Shown here: in pieces, positions 18,970 through 28,849 of the stretch | Layout of the letters: each line of letters begins with the position of its first letter | Position numbering within the stretch: the stretch's first letter is position 1 | Source of the DNA: Gillisella vitis | Lineage (GTDB): Bacteria; Pseudomonadota; Alphaproteobacteria; Rhizobiales; Rhizobiaceae | Assembly: GCA_009744235.1 (NCBI GenBank) | Contig: WPHV01000006.1 | Span: 248,001-312,000 of the forward strand | Reading direction: 5' to 3' | DNA length: 64,000 bases | Notes under the pieces: model-generated | Seen by the model: only the letters and a program-made list of their open reading frames with translations | Database searches by the model: none | Told to the model about the DNA's origin: nothing | Position numbers and translations under genes: made by a program

Positions 18970-19089
18970 CCCGGCCACAGTTAGGAAAGCTTATCGCTTT
19001 CCACGATTGCTCCCGAATTGCTGGTATTGCAGGTCGCAACGACTTGGCGGCGAAGGTGGAGTTTTGGTTCGTATTCGAGAGAGGCATCC

Positions 19090-19356
19090 ATGGCCAATAC
19101 TACATCGGCGAAGAAGGCGACCCGCAAGATCGCTCGCCGCACCGCAATCAACAAGAGCCGCCGTACGCGCGTTCGCAACTTTGTCCGCAAGGTTGAAGAA
19201 GCCATCGCTTCTGGCGATCAGGCACTGGCCGCAGCTGCATTGAAGGCTGCCCAGCCTGAACTGCACCGCGCTGCTTCCAAGGGCGTTGTTCACGCCAATA
19301 CCGCGTCGCGCAAGATTTCGCGTCTTGCCAGCCGCGTCAAGGCACTCGCCGCCTAA
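19090..19356 (+). CDS. rpsT: 30S ribosomal protein S20
   Basis: 88 residues from ATG 19090 ([18 protein letters not shown]). Lysine/arginine-rich helical protein binding the 5' domain of 16S rRNA. The motifs [19 protein letters not shown] and [19 protein letters not shown] are characteristic. The frame is open 24 codons upstream, but the family start and the AGAGAGGCATCC leader favour this one. Followed by a strong terminator. Confidence 0.97.
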
Positions 19357-19383
19357 TTTTCGTCGAAAATTAACATTTTGATC

Positions 19384-19416
19384 AGCCTGGCTTTTTAGCC
19401 GGGCTTTTCGTCTTTT
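19384..19416 (+). terminator. intrinsic terminator after rpsT
   Basis: AGCCTGGCT (19384-19392) pairs with AGCCGGGCT (19397-19405, one G-T wobble) across a TTTT loop, followed by TTTCGTCTTTT. It begins 28 bases after the rpsT stop and isolates rpsT from dnaA. Confidence 0.8.
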
Positions 19417-19458
19417 GATATTTTTCTCATTTCATCACTATTGCACGTTACGGTTTCA

Positions 19459-19474
19459 TGTCACTCCAGTGACA
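19459..19474. promoter_or_regulatory. 16-bp palindrome in the dnaA upstream region
   Basis: TGTCACT and AGTGACA flank a CC centre. The short spacer suggests a dimeric regulator operator rather than a terminator. No known regulator is assigned. Confidence 0.4.
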
Positions 19475-19557
19475 CGATATTCCTTTTTATATCAATGACT
19501 TGCCGGAGGTTCTCCGTCTTGGATGATCTTTCCTTTACGGCAGGACTGTGCGATTTT

Positions 19558-19683
19558 GAGTCAAGTGATTTTTTTATTTTCAGGCAATATCAGGGCTTGC
19601 AATGATGGAGCCCGCCAAACTCCTTGATTCAAAAGCGATTCTTTTTTGGCTTTTGTGCTCCGGGAAACTTCCGGGACGGAGTC
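19558..19683. promoter_or_regulatory. cluster of four GANTC (CcrM-type methylation) sites
   Basis: GAGTC 19558-19562, GATTC 19626-19630, GATTC 19637-19641 and GAGTC 19679-19683. A GANTC site is expected about once per 256 bases in random sequence, and I see no others in the rest of this interval. CcrM methylates GANTC in alphaproteobacteria and methylation state modulates cell-cycle promoters, including dnaA in Caulobacter. That it does so here is inference. Confidence 0.5.
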
Positions 19684-19878
19684 AATGGCGCGCTGTTAAT
19701 TTTAGGTAAAATTCATTGTTGATCTCGGCATTCGATCCTGCCTAAATGCATTTCAAGAGAGGTGCGGATCTTGGCTCCTGTCGGAAAGACACAAGCTGCA
19801 AAAGCTGGTTTTTCTGAAAATCCTCTCCGGGCGGAACGGCTCAGTTTCGTTTCATCATACATTGGTTCTCATGCGGAA

Positions 19879-19902
19879 CTCGTTTCCATTTCAGGAAACG
19901 AG
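19879..19902 (+). promoter_or_regulatory. perfect 9-bp hairpin in the dnaA leader
   Basis: CTCGTTTCC (19879-19887) and GGAAACGAG (19894-19902) around a six-base loop. No T run follows, so it is not a standard terminator; it could be an RNA leader structure or an operator. Confidence 0.4.
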
Positions 19903-20265
19903 AGTTGGAGTTTGTGTGTCCGGCTTAAGTTGGAAGCATCCTATTTAAATTTGGGAATAAGAGAGGGAAAGACTGGCCCGACATAAACGAGGATGAAGGG
20001 CCTTGAACGAAATACCTGTGTCATAACGGCATATGCTCATTCCCTGCTGCATTAAATTAGGCAATGCGGATTGAGGAGCTCCATTTGGCAGATATGATGA
20101 TCAGCATGGTTAGCGTTCTTGAAGACGCATGCTGCTGTGAGAATGCATGATGGTGAATGCCTGACAAGACCGGTGTCCTTACGAGGGGACGTCGGTGTTG
20201 GAAGTCTCAGGCAGTCAAATGCAAGAATTTAAAGCGTCGGCCAGCAATGGCAACTGGCCGGCACA

Positions 20266-20274
20266 TGTGGACAA
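20266..20274. promoter_or_regulatory. DnaA-box-like 9-mer just upstream of dnaA
   Basis: TGTGGACAA reads TTGTCCACA on the other strand, one mismatch from the consensus TTATCCACA. It lies 15 bases before the chosen start codon, a place where bound DnaA could repress its own expression. A single box does not make an origin. Confidence 0.35.
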
Positions 20275-20289
20275 TTGGAAGGCGGCGAG

Positions 20290-21864
20290 ATGCAGATGAA
20301 GATGGTAACGGCAAGTGCGGCAGCCAGTGGGGACGAGGCGCGCACGATCGATCAGGCCGTTAGCCCTGACGCGACAGGCGGCCCGAATGCGGTGGTAGAC
20401 GATACGGTGGCAGGCGATGAAGTTCGATACGATGCGCTTTTTGAGCGGTTCAGTGCCCGGCTGCGAGCCCAGGTCGGCCCGGATGTGTTTGCCAGCTGGT
20501 TTGGTCGGTTGAAACTGCATTCCTCTTCGAAGAGCGTTATCCGGCTTAGCGTGCCGACGACCTTCCTGAAGTCCTGGATCAACAATCGTTATCTCGACCT
20601 GATTACCTCGATTTTTCAGGCGGAAGATGCCAGCATTCTGAAGATCGAAATCCTGGTGCGCAGCGCCAGCCGCAATAGCCGGGCGCCGGTTGTCGAAGAC
20701 CGGGCCGTCGAGCCCTCCCTGTCGTCTGCCCAGAAGCGTCAGGTGCCGCAAAGCATTGGCCAGATGGCACCTGCCATCGCCAATGCCGCAGCACCGCAGC
20801 GCGCTCCCGTACAGGGACCGTTGTTCGGTTCGCCGCTCGACAGCCGCTATACGTTCGATGGTTTCGTCGAAGGCGCGTCTAACCGGGTGGCGGTTGCCGC
20901 CGCCAAGACCATTGCTGAAGCCGGTGCAGGCGCCGTACGCTTCAATCCGTTGTTCATTCATTCGTCGGTCGGTCTGGGCAAGACGCATTTGCTCCAGGCG
21001 ATCGCCAATGCAGCCATCCATAGCCCTCGGGCTCCGCGCGTTGTCTATCTGACGGCGGAATATTTCATGTGGCGCTTTGCCACCGCCATCCGCGACAACG
21101 ATGCTCTGACTTTGAAGGACTCGCTGCGCAACATCGACCTGCTGATCATCGACGACATGCAGTTTCTGCAAGGTAAAACCATTCAGCATGAGTTCTGTCA
21201 CTTGCTGAACATGCTGCTCGACAGCGCCAAGCAGGTTGTCGTGGCTGCCGACCGGGCGCCGTGGGAGCTGGAATCGCTTGATCAGCGCGTTCGCTCGCGT
21301 TTGCAAGGTGGCGTTGCCATCGAGATGGAAGCGCCTGATTACGACATGCGCCTCGACATGCTGAAGACAAGGTTGGCGCTCGCCAAGAAAGAAGATCCGA
21401 GCCTGGAAATTCCAGCCGAGATCATTGCCCATGTGGCCCGCAATGTCGCCAGTTCTGGCCGCGATCTGGAAGGTGCGTTCAACCAGCTGCTGTTCCGCCG
21501 TTCATTCGAAGCCAATATGACCATTGAGCGCGTCGATGAACTGCTGGCCCACTTGGTCGGTGCTGCCGAACAGAAGCGGGTGCGCATTGAAGACATCCAG
21601 CGCGTTGTTGCCCGCCATTACAATGTGTCGCGCCAGGAACTGGTTTCCAACCGCCGCACCCGGGTCATCGTCAAGCCGCGCCAGATCGCCATGTATCTGT
21701 CCAAGACCCTGACGCCCCGCTCCTTCCCGGAAATCGGCCGTCGTTTCGGTGGCCGCGATCACACCACGGTGCTGCATGCCGTGCGCAAGATTGAGGAATT
21801 GATCTCCGGCGACCAGAAATTGTCGCAGGAAATCGAGCTGCTGCGCCGCCTGATCAACGAGTAA
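20290..21864 (+). CDS. dnaA: chromosomal replication initiator protein DnaA
   Basis: About 524 residues. Domain I includes [20 protein letters not shown]; the AAA+ domain has Walker [13 protein letters not shown] and Walker [13 protein letters not shown]; domain IV carries [19 protein letters not shown] and the DnaA signature [16 protein letters not shown]. Start codons possible are TTG 20275, ATG 20290 and ATG 20296; GGAAGGCGGCGAG just upstream serves 20290 or 20296. The poorly conserved N-terminal 35 residues do not help. Preceded by the long non-coding interval and closed by a terminator. Confidence 0.96.
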   Translation: MQMKMVTASAAASGDEARTIDQAVSPDATGGPNAVVDDTVAGDEVRYDALFERFSARLRAQVGPDVFASWFGRLKLHSSSKSVIRLSVPTTFLKSWINNRYLDLITSIFQAEDASILKIEILVRSASRNSRAPVVEDRAVEPSLSSAQKRQVPQSIGQMAPAIANAAAPQRAPVQGPLFGSPLDSRYTFDGFVEGASNRVAVAAAKTIAEAGAGAVRFNPLFIHSSVGLGKTHLLQAIANAAIHSPRAPRVVYLTAEYFMWRFATAIRDNDALTLKDSLRNIDLLIIDDMQFLQGKTIQHEFCHLLNMLLDSAKQVVVAADRAPWELESLDQRVRSRLQGGVAIEMEAPDYDMRLDMLKTRLALAKKEDPSLEIPAEIIAHVARNVASSGRDLEGAFNQLLFRRSFEANMTIERVDELLAHLVGAAEQKRVRIEDIQRVVARHYNVSRQELVSNRRTRVIVKPRQIAMYLSKTLTPRSFPEIGRRFGGRDHTTVLHAVRKIEELISGDQKLSQEIELLRRLINE

Positions 21865-21910
21865 TCGGATCGTCGCCTCGCTTGGCCCCCCTATGCTTTT
21901 TGGAGATCAC

Positions 21911-21950
21911 AGCGCCATTTGTCATCACTGACGAATGGCGCTGTTTTCTT
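21911..21950 (+). terminator. intrinsic terminator after dnaA
   Basis: A 14-position stem, 21911-21924 with 21929-21942 (13 Watson-Crick pairs and one T-G), starts AGCGCCATT, has a TCAC loop and is followed by GTTTTCTT. It lies 47 bases after the dnaA stop. Confidence 0.8.
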
Positions 21951-22058
21951 ATGATTGACAGAGAGGACTTGGTGGTCAATCTGCAAGAAACGGGTGGCGA
22001 CCCCGCTTCAAAAGCGCAATAACCATCTTCGATAAAGAGACATGGTGAGAGGCTGGTT

Positions 22059-22976
22059 ATGCAAAAACAGATGGGTGCTCAGGAGTGGGCGATGCTGCTG
22101 GTGCTTTCGGTGCTATGGGGCGGCTCCTTTCTGTTCATCGGCATTCTGGTGAAGGTCTGGCCGCCGCTGACCATCGTTACCGCCCGTGTTGCGCTTGCCG
22201 CGATGGCGCTGTGGATCATCGTCCGCCTGTCGGGCCAGCCGGTTCCGCGCAGGGCCGAGGTCTGGCTTGCCTTCCTTGGCATGGGCCTTCTCAACAATGT
22301 TATTCCCTTCACGCTTATTGTCTGGGGCCAGACCCATATTCCCGTCGGGCTGGCGGCGATTTTCAACGCGACGACGCCACTGTTTGGAGTGATCATCGCG
22401 CATTTTCTGACCACCGATGAGAAGCTGACCGCCAACCGGTTGGCTGGCGTGTTGATCGGGGTTGCAGGGGTCGCGGTTATGATCGGTCCCGCCGTGCTCG
22501 GACATCTCGGCGCGGATCTCTGGGGCGAGTTGGCCGTGATGCTGGCGGCAGTTTCCTATGCCTTTGCTGGTCTTTTCGGGCGGCGCTTCAAGGCGATGGG
22601 ATTAGCCCCTCTCTTGCCCGCCGCGGGGCAGGTGACGGCGGCTACGGTTGTCCTTCTGCCGATTACGCTGATGGTCGATGCCCCCTGGACCTTGCCCGTT
22701 CCCGGTCTTGATAGCATTGCGGCTCTGCTGGGACTGGCATTGCTATCCACCGCTGTCGGCTATGTGCTGTTTTTCCGGATATTGTCGACGGCTGGTGCCA
22801 CCAACCTGATGCTGGTCACCATCCTCATTCCCCCCAGCGCCATTCTGCTGGGTGCCTTGGTGCTGGGAGATCAGGTCGCCCCACGCCATCTGGTCGGCAT
22901 GGTCTTGATTGCGCTCGGACTTGCCGCCATCGATGGCAGGCTATGGCGTCGGCTTCGCCAGCGGGCAGTCGCCTGA
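22059..22976 (+). CDS. DMT-superfamily (EamA) permease
   Basis: 305 residues with two tandem EamA repeats and about ten membrane helices. The first repeat has LSVLWGGSFLFIGILVK and the FNATTPLFGVIIAHFL helix; the second ends ILIPPSAILLGALVLGDQVAPRHLVGM. Such permeases export or import metabolites; the substrate cannot be told. Start ATG 22059 has GAGAGG upstream. Convergent with the methyltransferase gene with a 10-base gap. Confidence 0.9.
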   Translation: MQKQMGAQEWAMLLVLSVLWGGSFLFIGILVKVWPPLTIVTARVALAAMALWIIVRLSGQPVPRRAEVWLAFLGMGLLNNVIPFTLIVWGQTHIPVGLAAIFNATTPLFGVIIAHFLTTDEKLTANRLAGVLIGVAGVAVMIGPAVLGHLGADLWGELAVMLAAVSYAFAGLFGRRFKAMGLAPLLPAAGQVTAATVVLLPITLMVDAPWTLPVPGLDSIAALLGLALLSTAVGYVLFFRILSTAGATNLMLVTILIPPSAILLGALVLGDQVAPRHLVGMVLIALGLAAIDGRLWRRLRQRAVA

Positions 22977-22986
22977 CAATCTGGCC

Positions 22987-23727
22987 TCAGACGCTGGCGA
23001 TGGCAATGATTTCCGGGCTGGTCGGCTCAAAGCTGCGGCCATCCCACCAGCCGAGCATGTCGATGCTCTTGAACCCGGCTGCCTTGAACAGCTGTTCGAC
23101 CTTGCCGCGACCGGGGAAACGCAGGCAACTGCGACTGATCCGCTGTTCACCTGTCTCCAGCAGCGTGAATGTCGCGTCAAAGGTGACATGCTCCCCTTCG
23201 ATCCTGTCGACCTGATAGAAAACCTCGACCGGGCCGATACCAGGCACCTGCGCTGTGTTGCGGGTTGTGGCTTCGGTCCATCCTTCCCAGGCGCGCAGCA
23301 GCGGGTTGCGGCTCTCGATGATCATCTGTCCACCCGGCGAGAGATGGCGGCGGGCATTGGTGAGCGCCAGAAGGGTTTCTTCATCATCGAGAAAGACCTG
23401 AAAGACATGGCCGGTCATGATGATCAGATCGAATTGCTCTCTATCGAGATTGAGATCGAAGGCATTGGCGGCAATCCAGCGCACCAACCCTTCCTTATCT
23501 TTGGCTTTTGCCAGAGCCAACATGCCCGGCGCGGGATCGATCCCTGTCACCTGATGGCCGCGTCTTGCCAGCCGGAGCGTCACCGAGCCTGTGCCGCAGC
23601 CGATATCGAGAATTCGGCAGGGCGTTTTTGGATAGGCCTCGTAGAAATCCCCGTCTTCGCCATGAATGTTGAAGCTGTCATAGAAAACGGCCATGTCGTA
23701 CAGCGCAAAGGCATCATCTACGGGCAT
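22987..23727 (-). CDS. class I SAM-dependent methyltransferase
   Basis: 246 residues. RILDIGCGTGSVTLRLARRG is SAM-binding motif I, GIDPAPGMLALA is motif II, and FDLIIMTGHVFQVFLDDEE corresponds to motifs III-IV. No substrate-specific domain is recognisable. Last gene of the rph-VOC-rdgB-hemW run, 40 bases after hemW, so it may be co-expressed. Confidence 0.88.
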   Translation of the reverse strand: MPVDDAFALYDMAVFYDSFNIHGEDGDFYEAYPKTPCRILDIGCGTGSVTLRLARRGHQVTGIDPAPGMLALAKAKDKEGLVRWIAANAFDLNLDREQFDLIIMTGHVFQVFLDDEETLLALTNARRHLSPGGQMIIESRNPLLRAWEGWTEATTRNTAQVPGIGPVEVFYQVDRIEGEHVTFDATFTLLETGEQRISRSCLRFPGRGKVEQLFKAAGFKSIDMLGWWDGRSFEPTSPEIIAIASV

Positions 23728-23767
23728 TGACGCTTCTCCCTCTATCCTTGCGTCTGTTTATGATTGC

Positions 23768-24949
23768 TCAGCAGGCGAGATCTGCCACGACGGCATCCAG
23801 AACCAGCATGCCTTTTGGCGTGCAGCGCAGCCGGGAATTGCCGAGACGTTCGATAAATCCGTGTTCCAGTAAAAATTGTTCGCGGACCGGGTCCGGATCG
23901 CGACCGGACAATTGCTGCCAACGGGCGAGATCGACGCCTTCGCGCAGCCTGAGGCCCATCAGCAGCAATTCGTCGGACTGTTCTTCGGAACCCAGCGCGT
24001 CCTGGATGACCATGCCGTGGCCGTTCTGTTCGACCGCTGAAAGCCAGGTTTCCGGGTGTTTTTCAGTCGCAGTCGCCAGTTTTTCATGGCCCTGCGTCAG
24101 CCGTCCATGGGCGCCAGGGCCAATACCGGCATAATCACCATAGCGCCAATAGGTCAGGTTGTGACGGCTCTCGGCGCCGGGCCGCGCATGGTTGGAAACC
24201 TCATAGGCGGGCAGGCCTTCGCGCTCGGTGATCTCCTGCGTCGCCTCATAGAGCTGGGCCGCATGTTCCTCATCGGGTGTAATGATCTTGCCAGCCTTGT
24301 GCAGGCCGAAGAATGGCGTGCCTTCCTCGATGGTCAGCTGATAGAGCGACAGATGGTCCACCGCATAGGAAATCGCCAGCTTCAACTCGGCATCCCAATC
24401 GGCAATCGTCTGATTGGGACGGGCATAGATCAGGTCGAAGGACATGCGCGGGAAAATCTCGCGTGCCAGCCGGACGGCTTTCAGTGCATCCTCCACCGAA
24501 TGCATCCGGCCCAGAAATTTCAGATCGGCATCATTGAGCGCTTGCACGCCGAGCGACACCCGGTTGACGCCAGCTGACCGATAGCCCCGAAACCGTTCGG
24601 CTTCGACGCTGGTCGGATTGGCTTCCATGGTGATCTCGATGCCACGCGGCACGGTCCAGTAGCGGGCGATTCCGTCCAGGATGGCACCCACCGTGGCCGG
24701 GTCCATCAGCGAAGGCGTACCGCCGCCGAGGAAGATGCTGGTAACGGTCTTGGGGCCGCTCATGGCCCGCATCGTCTCCATTTCCTTCAGGAAAGCTGCC
24801 GTGAAGCCCGGCTGGTCGACCTTCTGGTGGCGGACATGGCTGTTGAAGTCACAATAGGGGCATTTGGCCGCGCAGAACGGCCAGTGAATATAGATGCCAA
24901 AGCCCGGTTCGCCGGTGTCTGGAAGGAGAAGCGACGTTGGCTCGGCCAT
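23768..24949 (-). CDS. hemW: radical SAM heme chaperone HemW
   Basis: 393 residues. The [4Fe-4S] cluster motif CAAKCPYCDFNSH (CX3CX2C) and the following GGGTPSL block are clear, and the HemW-type C-terminal domain is present (LGLRLREGVDL). It lacks the extra N-terminal cysteine motif of coproporphyrinogen dehydrogenase HemN, which supports the heme-chaperone call. Located six bases after rdgB, an arrangement common in rhizobia. Confidence 0.92.
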   Translation of the reverse strand: MAEPTSLLLPDTGEPGFGIYIHWPFCAAKCPYCDFNSHVRHQKVDQPGFTAAFLKEMETMRAMSGPKTVTSIFLGGGTPSLMDPATVGAILDGIARYWTVPRGIEITMEANPTSVEAERFRGYRSAGVNRVSLGVQALNDADLKFLGRMHSVEDALKAVRLAREIFPRMSFDLIYARPNQTIADWDAELKLAISYAVDHLSLYQLTIEEGTPFFGLHKAGKIITPDEEHAAQLYEATQEITEREGLPAYEVSNHARPGAESRHNLTYWRYGDYAGIGPGAHGRLTQGHEKLATATEKHPETWLSAVEQNGHGMVIQDALGSEEQSDELLLMGLRLREGVDLARWQQLSGRDPDPVREQFLLEHGFIERLGNSRLRCTPKGMLVLDAVVADLAC

Positions 24950-24955
24950 AAATCC

Positions 24956-25603
24956 TCAGGCGTTCAGGCAGGTTTCGACGAAAAGCTTAAAAGCGCGCGC
25001 CCGGTGCGACAGCGCTTGCGCATCGCCCGGCTTCCATCCGTGTTTTTCTTCCGAGGTCATTTCGCCGAACGTGGTTGAAAATCCGTCTGGTTGGAAGATC
25101 GGGTCATAGCCGAAGCCGGATGTGCCGCGGGGCGGCCAGGCGACCACACCTTCCACTTCACCCCGGAAAAACTCGGTATGGCCATCGGGCCAGCCCAGAC
25201 ACAGCACGCTGACGAAACGCGCCGTCCGGCGCTCAGGCGTGGCGGCACCCTTTTCTTGAAGGGCCTGCTCGACCTTTTCCATCGCCATGGCAAAATCGCG
25301 GCTGCCATCCTCGCGCTCGGCCCAATTGGCGGTATAGACACCCGGCGCACCATCCAACGCATCGATGACCAGACCGGAATCGTCCGACAGCGCTGGCAGG
25401 CCAGAGGCTTTGGCCGAAGCCAGTGCCTTGATCGCAGCGTTTTCCTCGAATGTCGTGCCGGTTTCGTCCGGCTCGATGAAGCCAAGCTCCTTGGCCGATT
25501 TGGCCGTAAAACCAAACGGGCCGATCAGGTCGGCAATCTCTGCGATCTTGCCGGCATTGTGGCTGGCAACGACAATGGTTCTGGTATCGAGTTTGCGCAT
25601 CAT
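24956..25603 (-). CDS. rdgB: XTP/dITP diphosphatase (RdgB/HAM1)
   Basis: Hydrolyses deaminated purine nucleoside triphosphates to keep them out of DNA and RNA. 215 residues with [12 protein letters not shown] near the N-terminus, [20 protein letters not shown] with the metal-binding aspartates, and [12 protein letters not shown]. The start is one of two adjacent ATG codons at 25601-25603 and 25598-25600. Central gene of the minus-strand operon. Confidence 0.96.
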   Translation of the reverse strand: MMRKLDTRTIVVASHNAGKIAEIADLIGPFGFTAKSAKELGFIEPDETGTTFEENAAIKALASAKASGLPALSDDSGLVIDALDGAPGVYTANWAEREDGSRDFAMAMEKVEQALQEKGAATPERRTARFVSVLCLGWPDGHTEFFRGEVEGVVAWPPRGTSGFGYDPIFQPDGFSTTFGEMTSEEKHGWKPGDAQALSHRARAFKLFVETCLNA

Positions 25604-25609
25604 CCGATC

Positions 25610-26026
25610 CTATTCAATCTGCCAAAGCCGGGCTTCGGCGCATTCCAGACTATTGCCCGCTGGGTCGCGGAAATATATTGAACGCGCACCATTCGGCCAG
25701 AGAAAATCCGCCTCTATGGCGATGCCATGGCTCAACAACCGTGACGCCATACCATCCATTGCCGCACCGTCCATCCGAAAGCAGGCATGACCTGGCCCGA
25801 CGGCACCATGGGCTGGCACCGGCAGAGCGTCGGGCTCTGCGGGCTTGATGGTTTCGGCTGCATTAAACAGCAGCAGAACGCCCGGCCCACAGCGCAGGAA
25901 CACATGACGCCCCGGCTGGCTGATGATCACCTCAAGGCCGAGCAGGCCGGCATAGAAACGCTCTGCCGCGTCGAGATCATCGACATACAGTGAGGTTTCC
26001 AGAATGCCTTCAATGCTTGTGGCCAT
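25610..26026 (-). CDS. VOC-family (glyoxalase/bleomycin-resistance fold) protein
   Basis: 138 residues from ATG 26026 (MATSIEGILETSLYVDDLDA), with AAGAGAG upstream; the frame is open 24 codons further but that stretch is unlikely to be translated. The pattern SLYVDDLDAAERFYAGLLG and the terminal YFRDPAGNSLECAE are typical of VOC metalloenzymes. The substrate is unknown. It is placed between rph and rdgB. Confidence 0.85.
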   Translation of the reverse strand: MATSIEGILETSLYVDDLDAAERFYAGLLGLEVIISQPGRHVFLRCGPGVLLLFNAAETIKPAEPDALPVPAHGAVGPGHACFRMDGAAMDGMASRLLSHGIAIEADFLWPNGARSIYFRDPAGNSLECAEARLWQIE

Positions 26027-26039
26027 TATGATGCTCTCT

Positions 26040-26759
26040 TTATCCGGCAATCGCCTGTTTTTGCAGGTCCACCAATTCGGCAATGCCTGTCTGGGCAAGG
26101 CCGAGAAGGGTCAGGAATTCTTCCTGGCTGAACGGCTTGCCTTCGGCGGTGCCCTGGATCTCGACAATGCCGCCTGTGCCGGTCATGACGAAATTGGCAT
26201 CGGTTTCGGCGGCAGAGTCCTCCAGGTAATCCAGGTCAATCACCGGCTGGGCGGCGAAAATACCGCAGGAAATCGCCGCGACATGGTCCTTCAGCACCCG
26301 GTCCACCTTGATGATGTTGCGCGATTCCATCCATTTCAGGCAATCGTGCAAGGCAATCCATGCGCCGGTAATCGAGGCTGTGCGGGTGCCGCCATCGGCC
26401 TGGATCACATCGCAATCGAGCGAGATCTGCCGTTCGCCTAGGGCTTCCAGATCGACCACGGCGCGCAGTGAACGACCAATCAGCCGTTGGATTTCCTGGG
26501 TGCGACCGCTCTGCTTGCCGGAGGACGCTTCACGCTTCATTCGCTCGCCGGTGGCGCGCGGCAGCATGCCGTATTCGGCTGTCACCCAGCCCTTGCCTGT
26601 GTTGCGCAGCCAGGGCGGAGTGCGATCTTCGAGGCTTGCCGTGCACAGGACATGGGTATCGCCAAACTTGACGAGACAGGAGCCTTCGGCATGTTTGGAA
26701 AAATTGCGCTCGAACGATATCTTGCGCATCTGGTCGGTTTTTCTGCCTGAAGGTCGCAT
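26040..26759 (-). CDS. rph: ribonuclease PH
   Basis: Phosphorolytic 3'-exonuclease that trims tRNA 3' ends. 239 residues from ATG 26759 ([20 protein letters not shown]), supported by GAGGAG upstream; an ATG 12 codons earlier is rejected. Motifs: [29 protein letters not shown] and the phosphate-binding [19 protein letters not shown]. Divergent from hrcA, a pairing common in rhizobia. Confidence 0.95.
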   Translation of the reverse strand: MRPSGRKTDQMRKISFERNFSKHAEGSCLVKFGDTHVLCTASLEDRTPPWLRNTGKGWVTAEYGMLPRATGERMKREASSGKQSGRTQEIQRLIGRSLRAVVDLEALGERQISLDCDVIQADGGTRTASITGAWIALHDCLKWMESRNIIKVDRVLKDHVAAISCGIFAAQPVIDLDYLEDSAAETDANFVMTGTGGIVEIQGTAEGKPFSQEEFLTLLGLAQTGIAELVDLQKQAIAG

Positions 26760-27037
26760 TTCCGTCTCCTCGGTCGAGCAGTCACTGGCTGGCACACCAA
26801 CCTCTGTCCGCTTATTTTCGTTTCAATGCCCGTCTGGGCCGTTCTGGGCAGATCTGGCCCGGAAATCTGTCCGGGGCATTTCCAGTCCTGCTTGGCGTCC
26901 TGGCTGCCTTCTACGAGTGGTTTGACGGTTTTGCAAAGGAAAAGCCGGTATGGTCCGCTCAAACCGGCGCTTCCTCACCAAAAGCCGTTGTGATTGGTCA
27001 ATCAGCAGCTATATTAAGGATAGGTGCAGCAGCAAAC

Positions 27038-28129
27038 ATGAGCGAAATGGGGAAAAACCCAATTACCGCAGGCGATGTGTCAATGGCACTGGATGAGCGA
27101 TCCAGGGAGATCTTTCGCCGCATTGTCGAGACCTATCTGGAATCCGGTGAACCGCTTGGCTCGCGCAATCTGTCGCGCATTCTGCCGATGTCGCTGTCGC
27201 CCGCCTCGGTGCGCAATGTGATGAGCGACCTGGAAGAGCTCGGCCTGATCTATTCCCCCCATATCAGTGCTGGGCGTTTGCCAACCCAGACGGGATTGCG
27301 TTTTTTTGTCGATGCTTTCATGCAGGTCGGTCGCTTGTCGGAGCAAGATCGCGGCTCGATCGAACGGCAGATGCGCTCCTCGGAAGACCAGCCGATGGAA
27401 ACGCTCTATAACGAGGCCAGCCGTATGCTGTCTGGCCTGTCGCGTGGTGCGGGCCTGGTGGTGGCGGCGAAATCCGATCCGGTGCTGAAACACGTCGAAT
27501 TCATCCGACTGGAGCCGACCAAGGCGCTGGCAGTGCTGGTCGGTGAGTTTAACCAGGTCGAAAACCGGATCATCGAACTCCCGGCGGGCATTACCGCCTC
27601 GCAACTGACCGAGGCGGCCAATTTCCTCAATGCGCATCTGTCCGGCCAGACGCTGCATGAAGTGCGCGGCCAGCTGGTGCAGTTGAAGGATCAGGTGGCC
27701 AGCGAACTGGATGTTCTCTCCCAGGATCTCGTGCAGCGTGGGCTGGCGGTCTGGTCCGGCGGCGAGGGCGACAAACCGACCCGGTTGATCGTGCGTGGCC
27801 GCGCCAATCTGCTGGAAGGTCTGGCGGGCGTCGAGGATGTTGATCGGCTGCGGCTGCTGTTTGATGATCTGGAGCGTAAGGAAAGCCTGATCGAGATCCT
27901 CAATCTGGCCGAAAGCGGGCCGGGTGTCAGAATTTTCATCGGTTCGGAGAACAAGCTGTTTTCGCTTTCCGGGTCGTCGCTGATCGTTGCGCCCTACCGC
28001 GACGGCGACGACAGGATTGTCGGGGCCGTCGGCGTGATCGGTCCGACCCGCCTCAACTATTCCCGTATCGTGCCGATGGTGGATTATACCGCCCAGGTGA
28101 TGGCCAAGATGACCCGCAGCGGCCACTGA
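27038..28129 (+). CDS. hrcA: heat-inducible transcription repressor HrcA
   Basis: Represses chaperone operons by binding CIRCE operators. About 363 residues from ATG 27038 (MSEMGKNP); a GTG at 26990 would add 16. The winged helix region has [20 protein letters not shown] and [18 protein letters not shown], followed by [12 protein letters not shown]; the C-terminus ends with [20 protein letters not shown]. No CIRCE operator is visible upstream, so autoregulation through CIRCE is not supported. Followed by grpE after 99 bases. Confidence 0.95.
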   Translation: MSEMGKNPITAGDVSMALDERSREIFRRIVETYLESGEPLGSRNLSRILPMSLSPASVRNVMSDLEELGLIYSPHISAGRLPTQTGLRFFVDAFMQVGRLSEQDRGSIERQMRSSEDQPMETLYNEASRMLSGLSRGAGLVVAAKSDPVLKHVEFIRLEPTKALAVLVGEFNQVENRIIELPAGITASQLTEAANFLNAHLSGQTLHEVRGQLVQLKDQVASELDVLSQDLVQRGLAVWSGGEGDKPTRLIVRGRANLLEGLAGVEDVDRLRLLFDDLERKESLIEILNLAESGPGVRIFIGSENKLFSLSGSSLIVAPYRDGDDRIVGAVGVIGPTRLNYSRIVPMVDYTAQVMAKMTRSGH

Positions 28130-28228
28130 CCTTAGCAACACCACATGAGATCATCACTCGACCCTTGATTTTTTGCCGCCGAACCCTGATATCGGGGCCG
28201 GACGAGAAACAGTATTTCGGAGAACGTC

Positions 28229-28843
28229 ATGACCGACGAAACAGCTAAAAACGGACCTGACGCTGCCGCAGACGCGCAGATTGAACCCCAGGTACAGGAA
28301 GAGACCAATTCGACCGCTGAGGATGCCGGGCAGGATAATGACCCGACAGCAGCCCTGCAGGCTGAAAATGCGGAGTTGCGTGATCGCTTCCTGCGTCTGG
28401 CGGCTGAAATGGACAATCTGCGCCGCCGCACCGAGCGCGATGTCAAGGATGCCAAGTCCTATGCGGTCACCGCTTTTGCCCGTGACATGCTGGCCGTGTC
28501 CGACAATCTGCGCCGCGCCATCGACGCTGTCCCTGATGAAGCCAAGGAGGAGGCGCAAGCCGGCCTGACGGCATTGATCGAAGGTGTCGAGATGACCGAG
28601 CGGGCGATGCTGTCGACGCTCGAGCGCCACGGTGTCCGCAAGATCGAGCCGGAAGGCCAGAAATTCGATCCGAATTTCCATCAGGCGATGTTCGAAATTC
28701 CCAATCCGCAAGTGCCCAACAATACGGTCGTGCAGGTTGTTCAGCCCGGCTATACCATTGGCGATCGGGTGCTGCGTCCGGCTATGGTTGGCGTTGCCAA
28801 GGGTGGCCCCAAGGCAGAGGCCGCTCAGTCTGCCGATGCCTAG
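28229..28843 (+). CDS. grpE: nucleotide exchange factor GrpE
   Basis: Co-chaperone that releases ADP from DnaK. 204 residues with an acidic, disordered N-terminus, a long helix ([20 protein letters not shown]) and the C-terminal beta-domain with [12 protein letters not shown] and [30 protein letters not shown] precedes the ATG. Probably co-transcribed with hrcA; followed by repetitive sequence. Confidence 0.96.
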   Translation: MTDETAKNGPDAAADAQIEPQVQEETNSTAEDAGQDNDPTAALQAENAELRDRFLRLAAEMDNLRRRTERDVKDAKSYAVTAFARDMLAVSDNLRRAIDAVPDEAKEEAQAGLTALIEGVEMTERAMLSTLERHGVRKIEPEGQKFDPNFHQAMFEIPNPQVPNNTVVQVVQPGYTIGDRVLRPAMVGVAKGGPKAEAAQSADA

Positions 28844-28849
28844 AGTTTG

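Larger units (their letters stand above)
19417..20289 (+). other. long non-coding interval upstream of dnaA
   Basis: About 870 bases without a convincing gene between the rpsT terminator and dnaA. The first 300 bases are visibly richer in A+T than the neighbours. It contains two perfect palindromes (19459-19474 and 19879-19902), four GANTC sites within 126 bases, an imperfect CtrA-like TTAA-N7-TAAA at 19696-19710, a possible promoter (TTGATC 19719-19724, 17 bases, CTAAAT 19742-19747) and one DnaA-box-like site at 20266. A single frame of 74 codons (19762-19986, GTG start) has no recognisable protein character. Most likely a regulated promoter and long leader of dnaA; a small RNA cannot be excluded. 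Confidence 0.6.

Noticed and set aside
19762..19986. A 74-codon frame with GTG start in the dnaA upstream interval
   Set aside because: No domain, unusual composition for this genome, and the palindrome at 19879 lies inside it. I kept the region as non-coding.
20266..20274. Chromosomal origin of replication next to dnaA
   Set aside because: Only one imperfect DnaA box is visible, and in related alphaproteobacteria the origin is usually near hemE, not dnaA.
20215..21432. A 405-codon minus-strand open frame opposite dnaA
   Set aside because: Shadow of dnaA codon use; no family motifs.
26760..27037. CIRCE operator between rph and hrcA
   Set aside because: I looked for TTAGCACTC-N9-GAGTGCTAA and found nothing similar.
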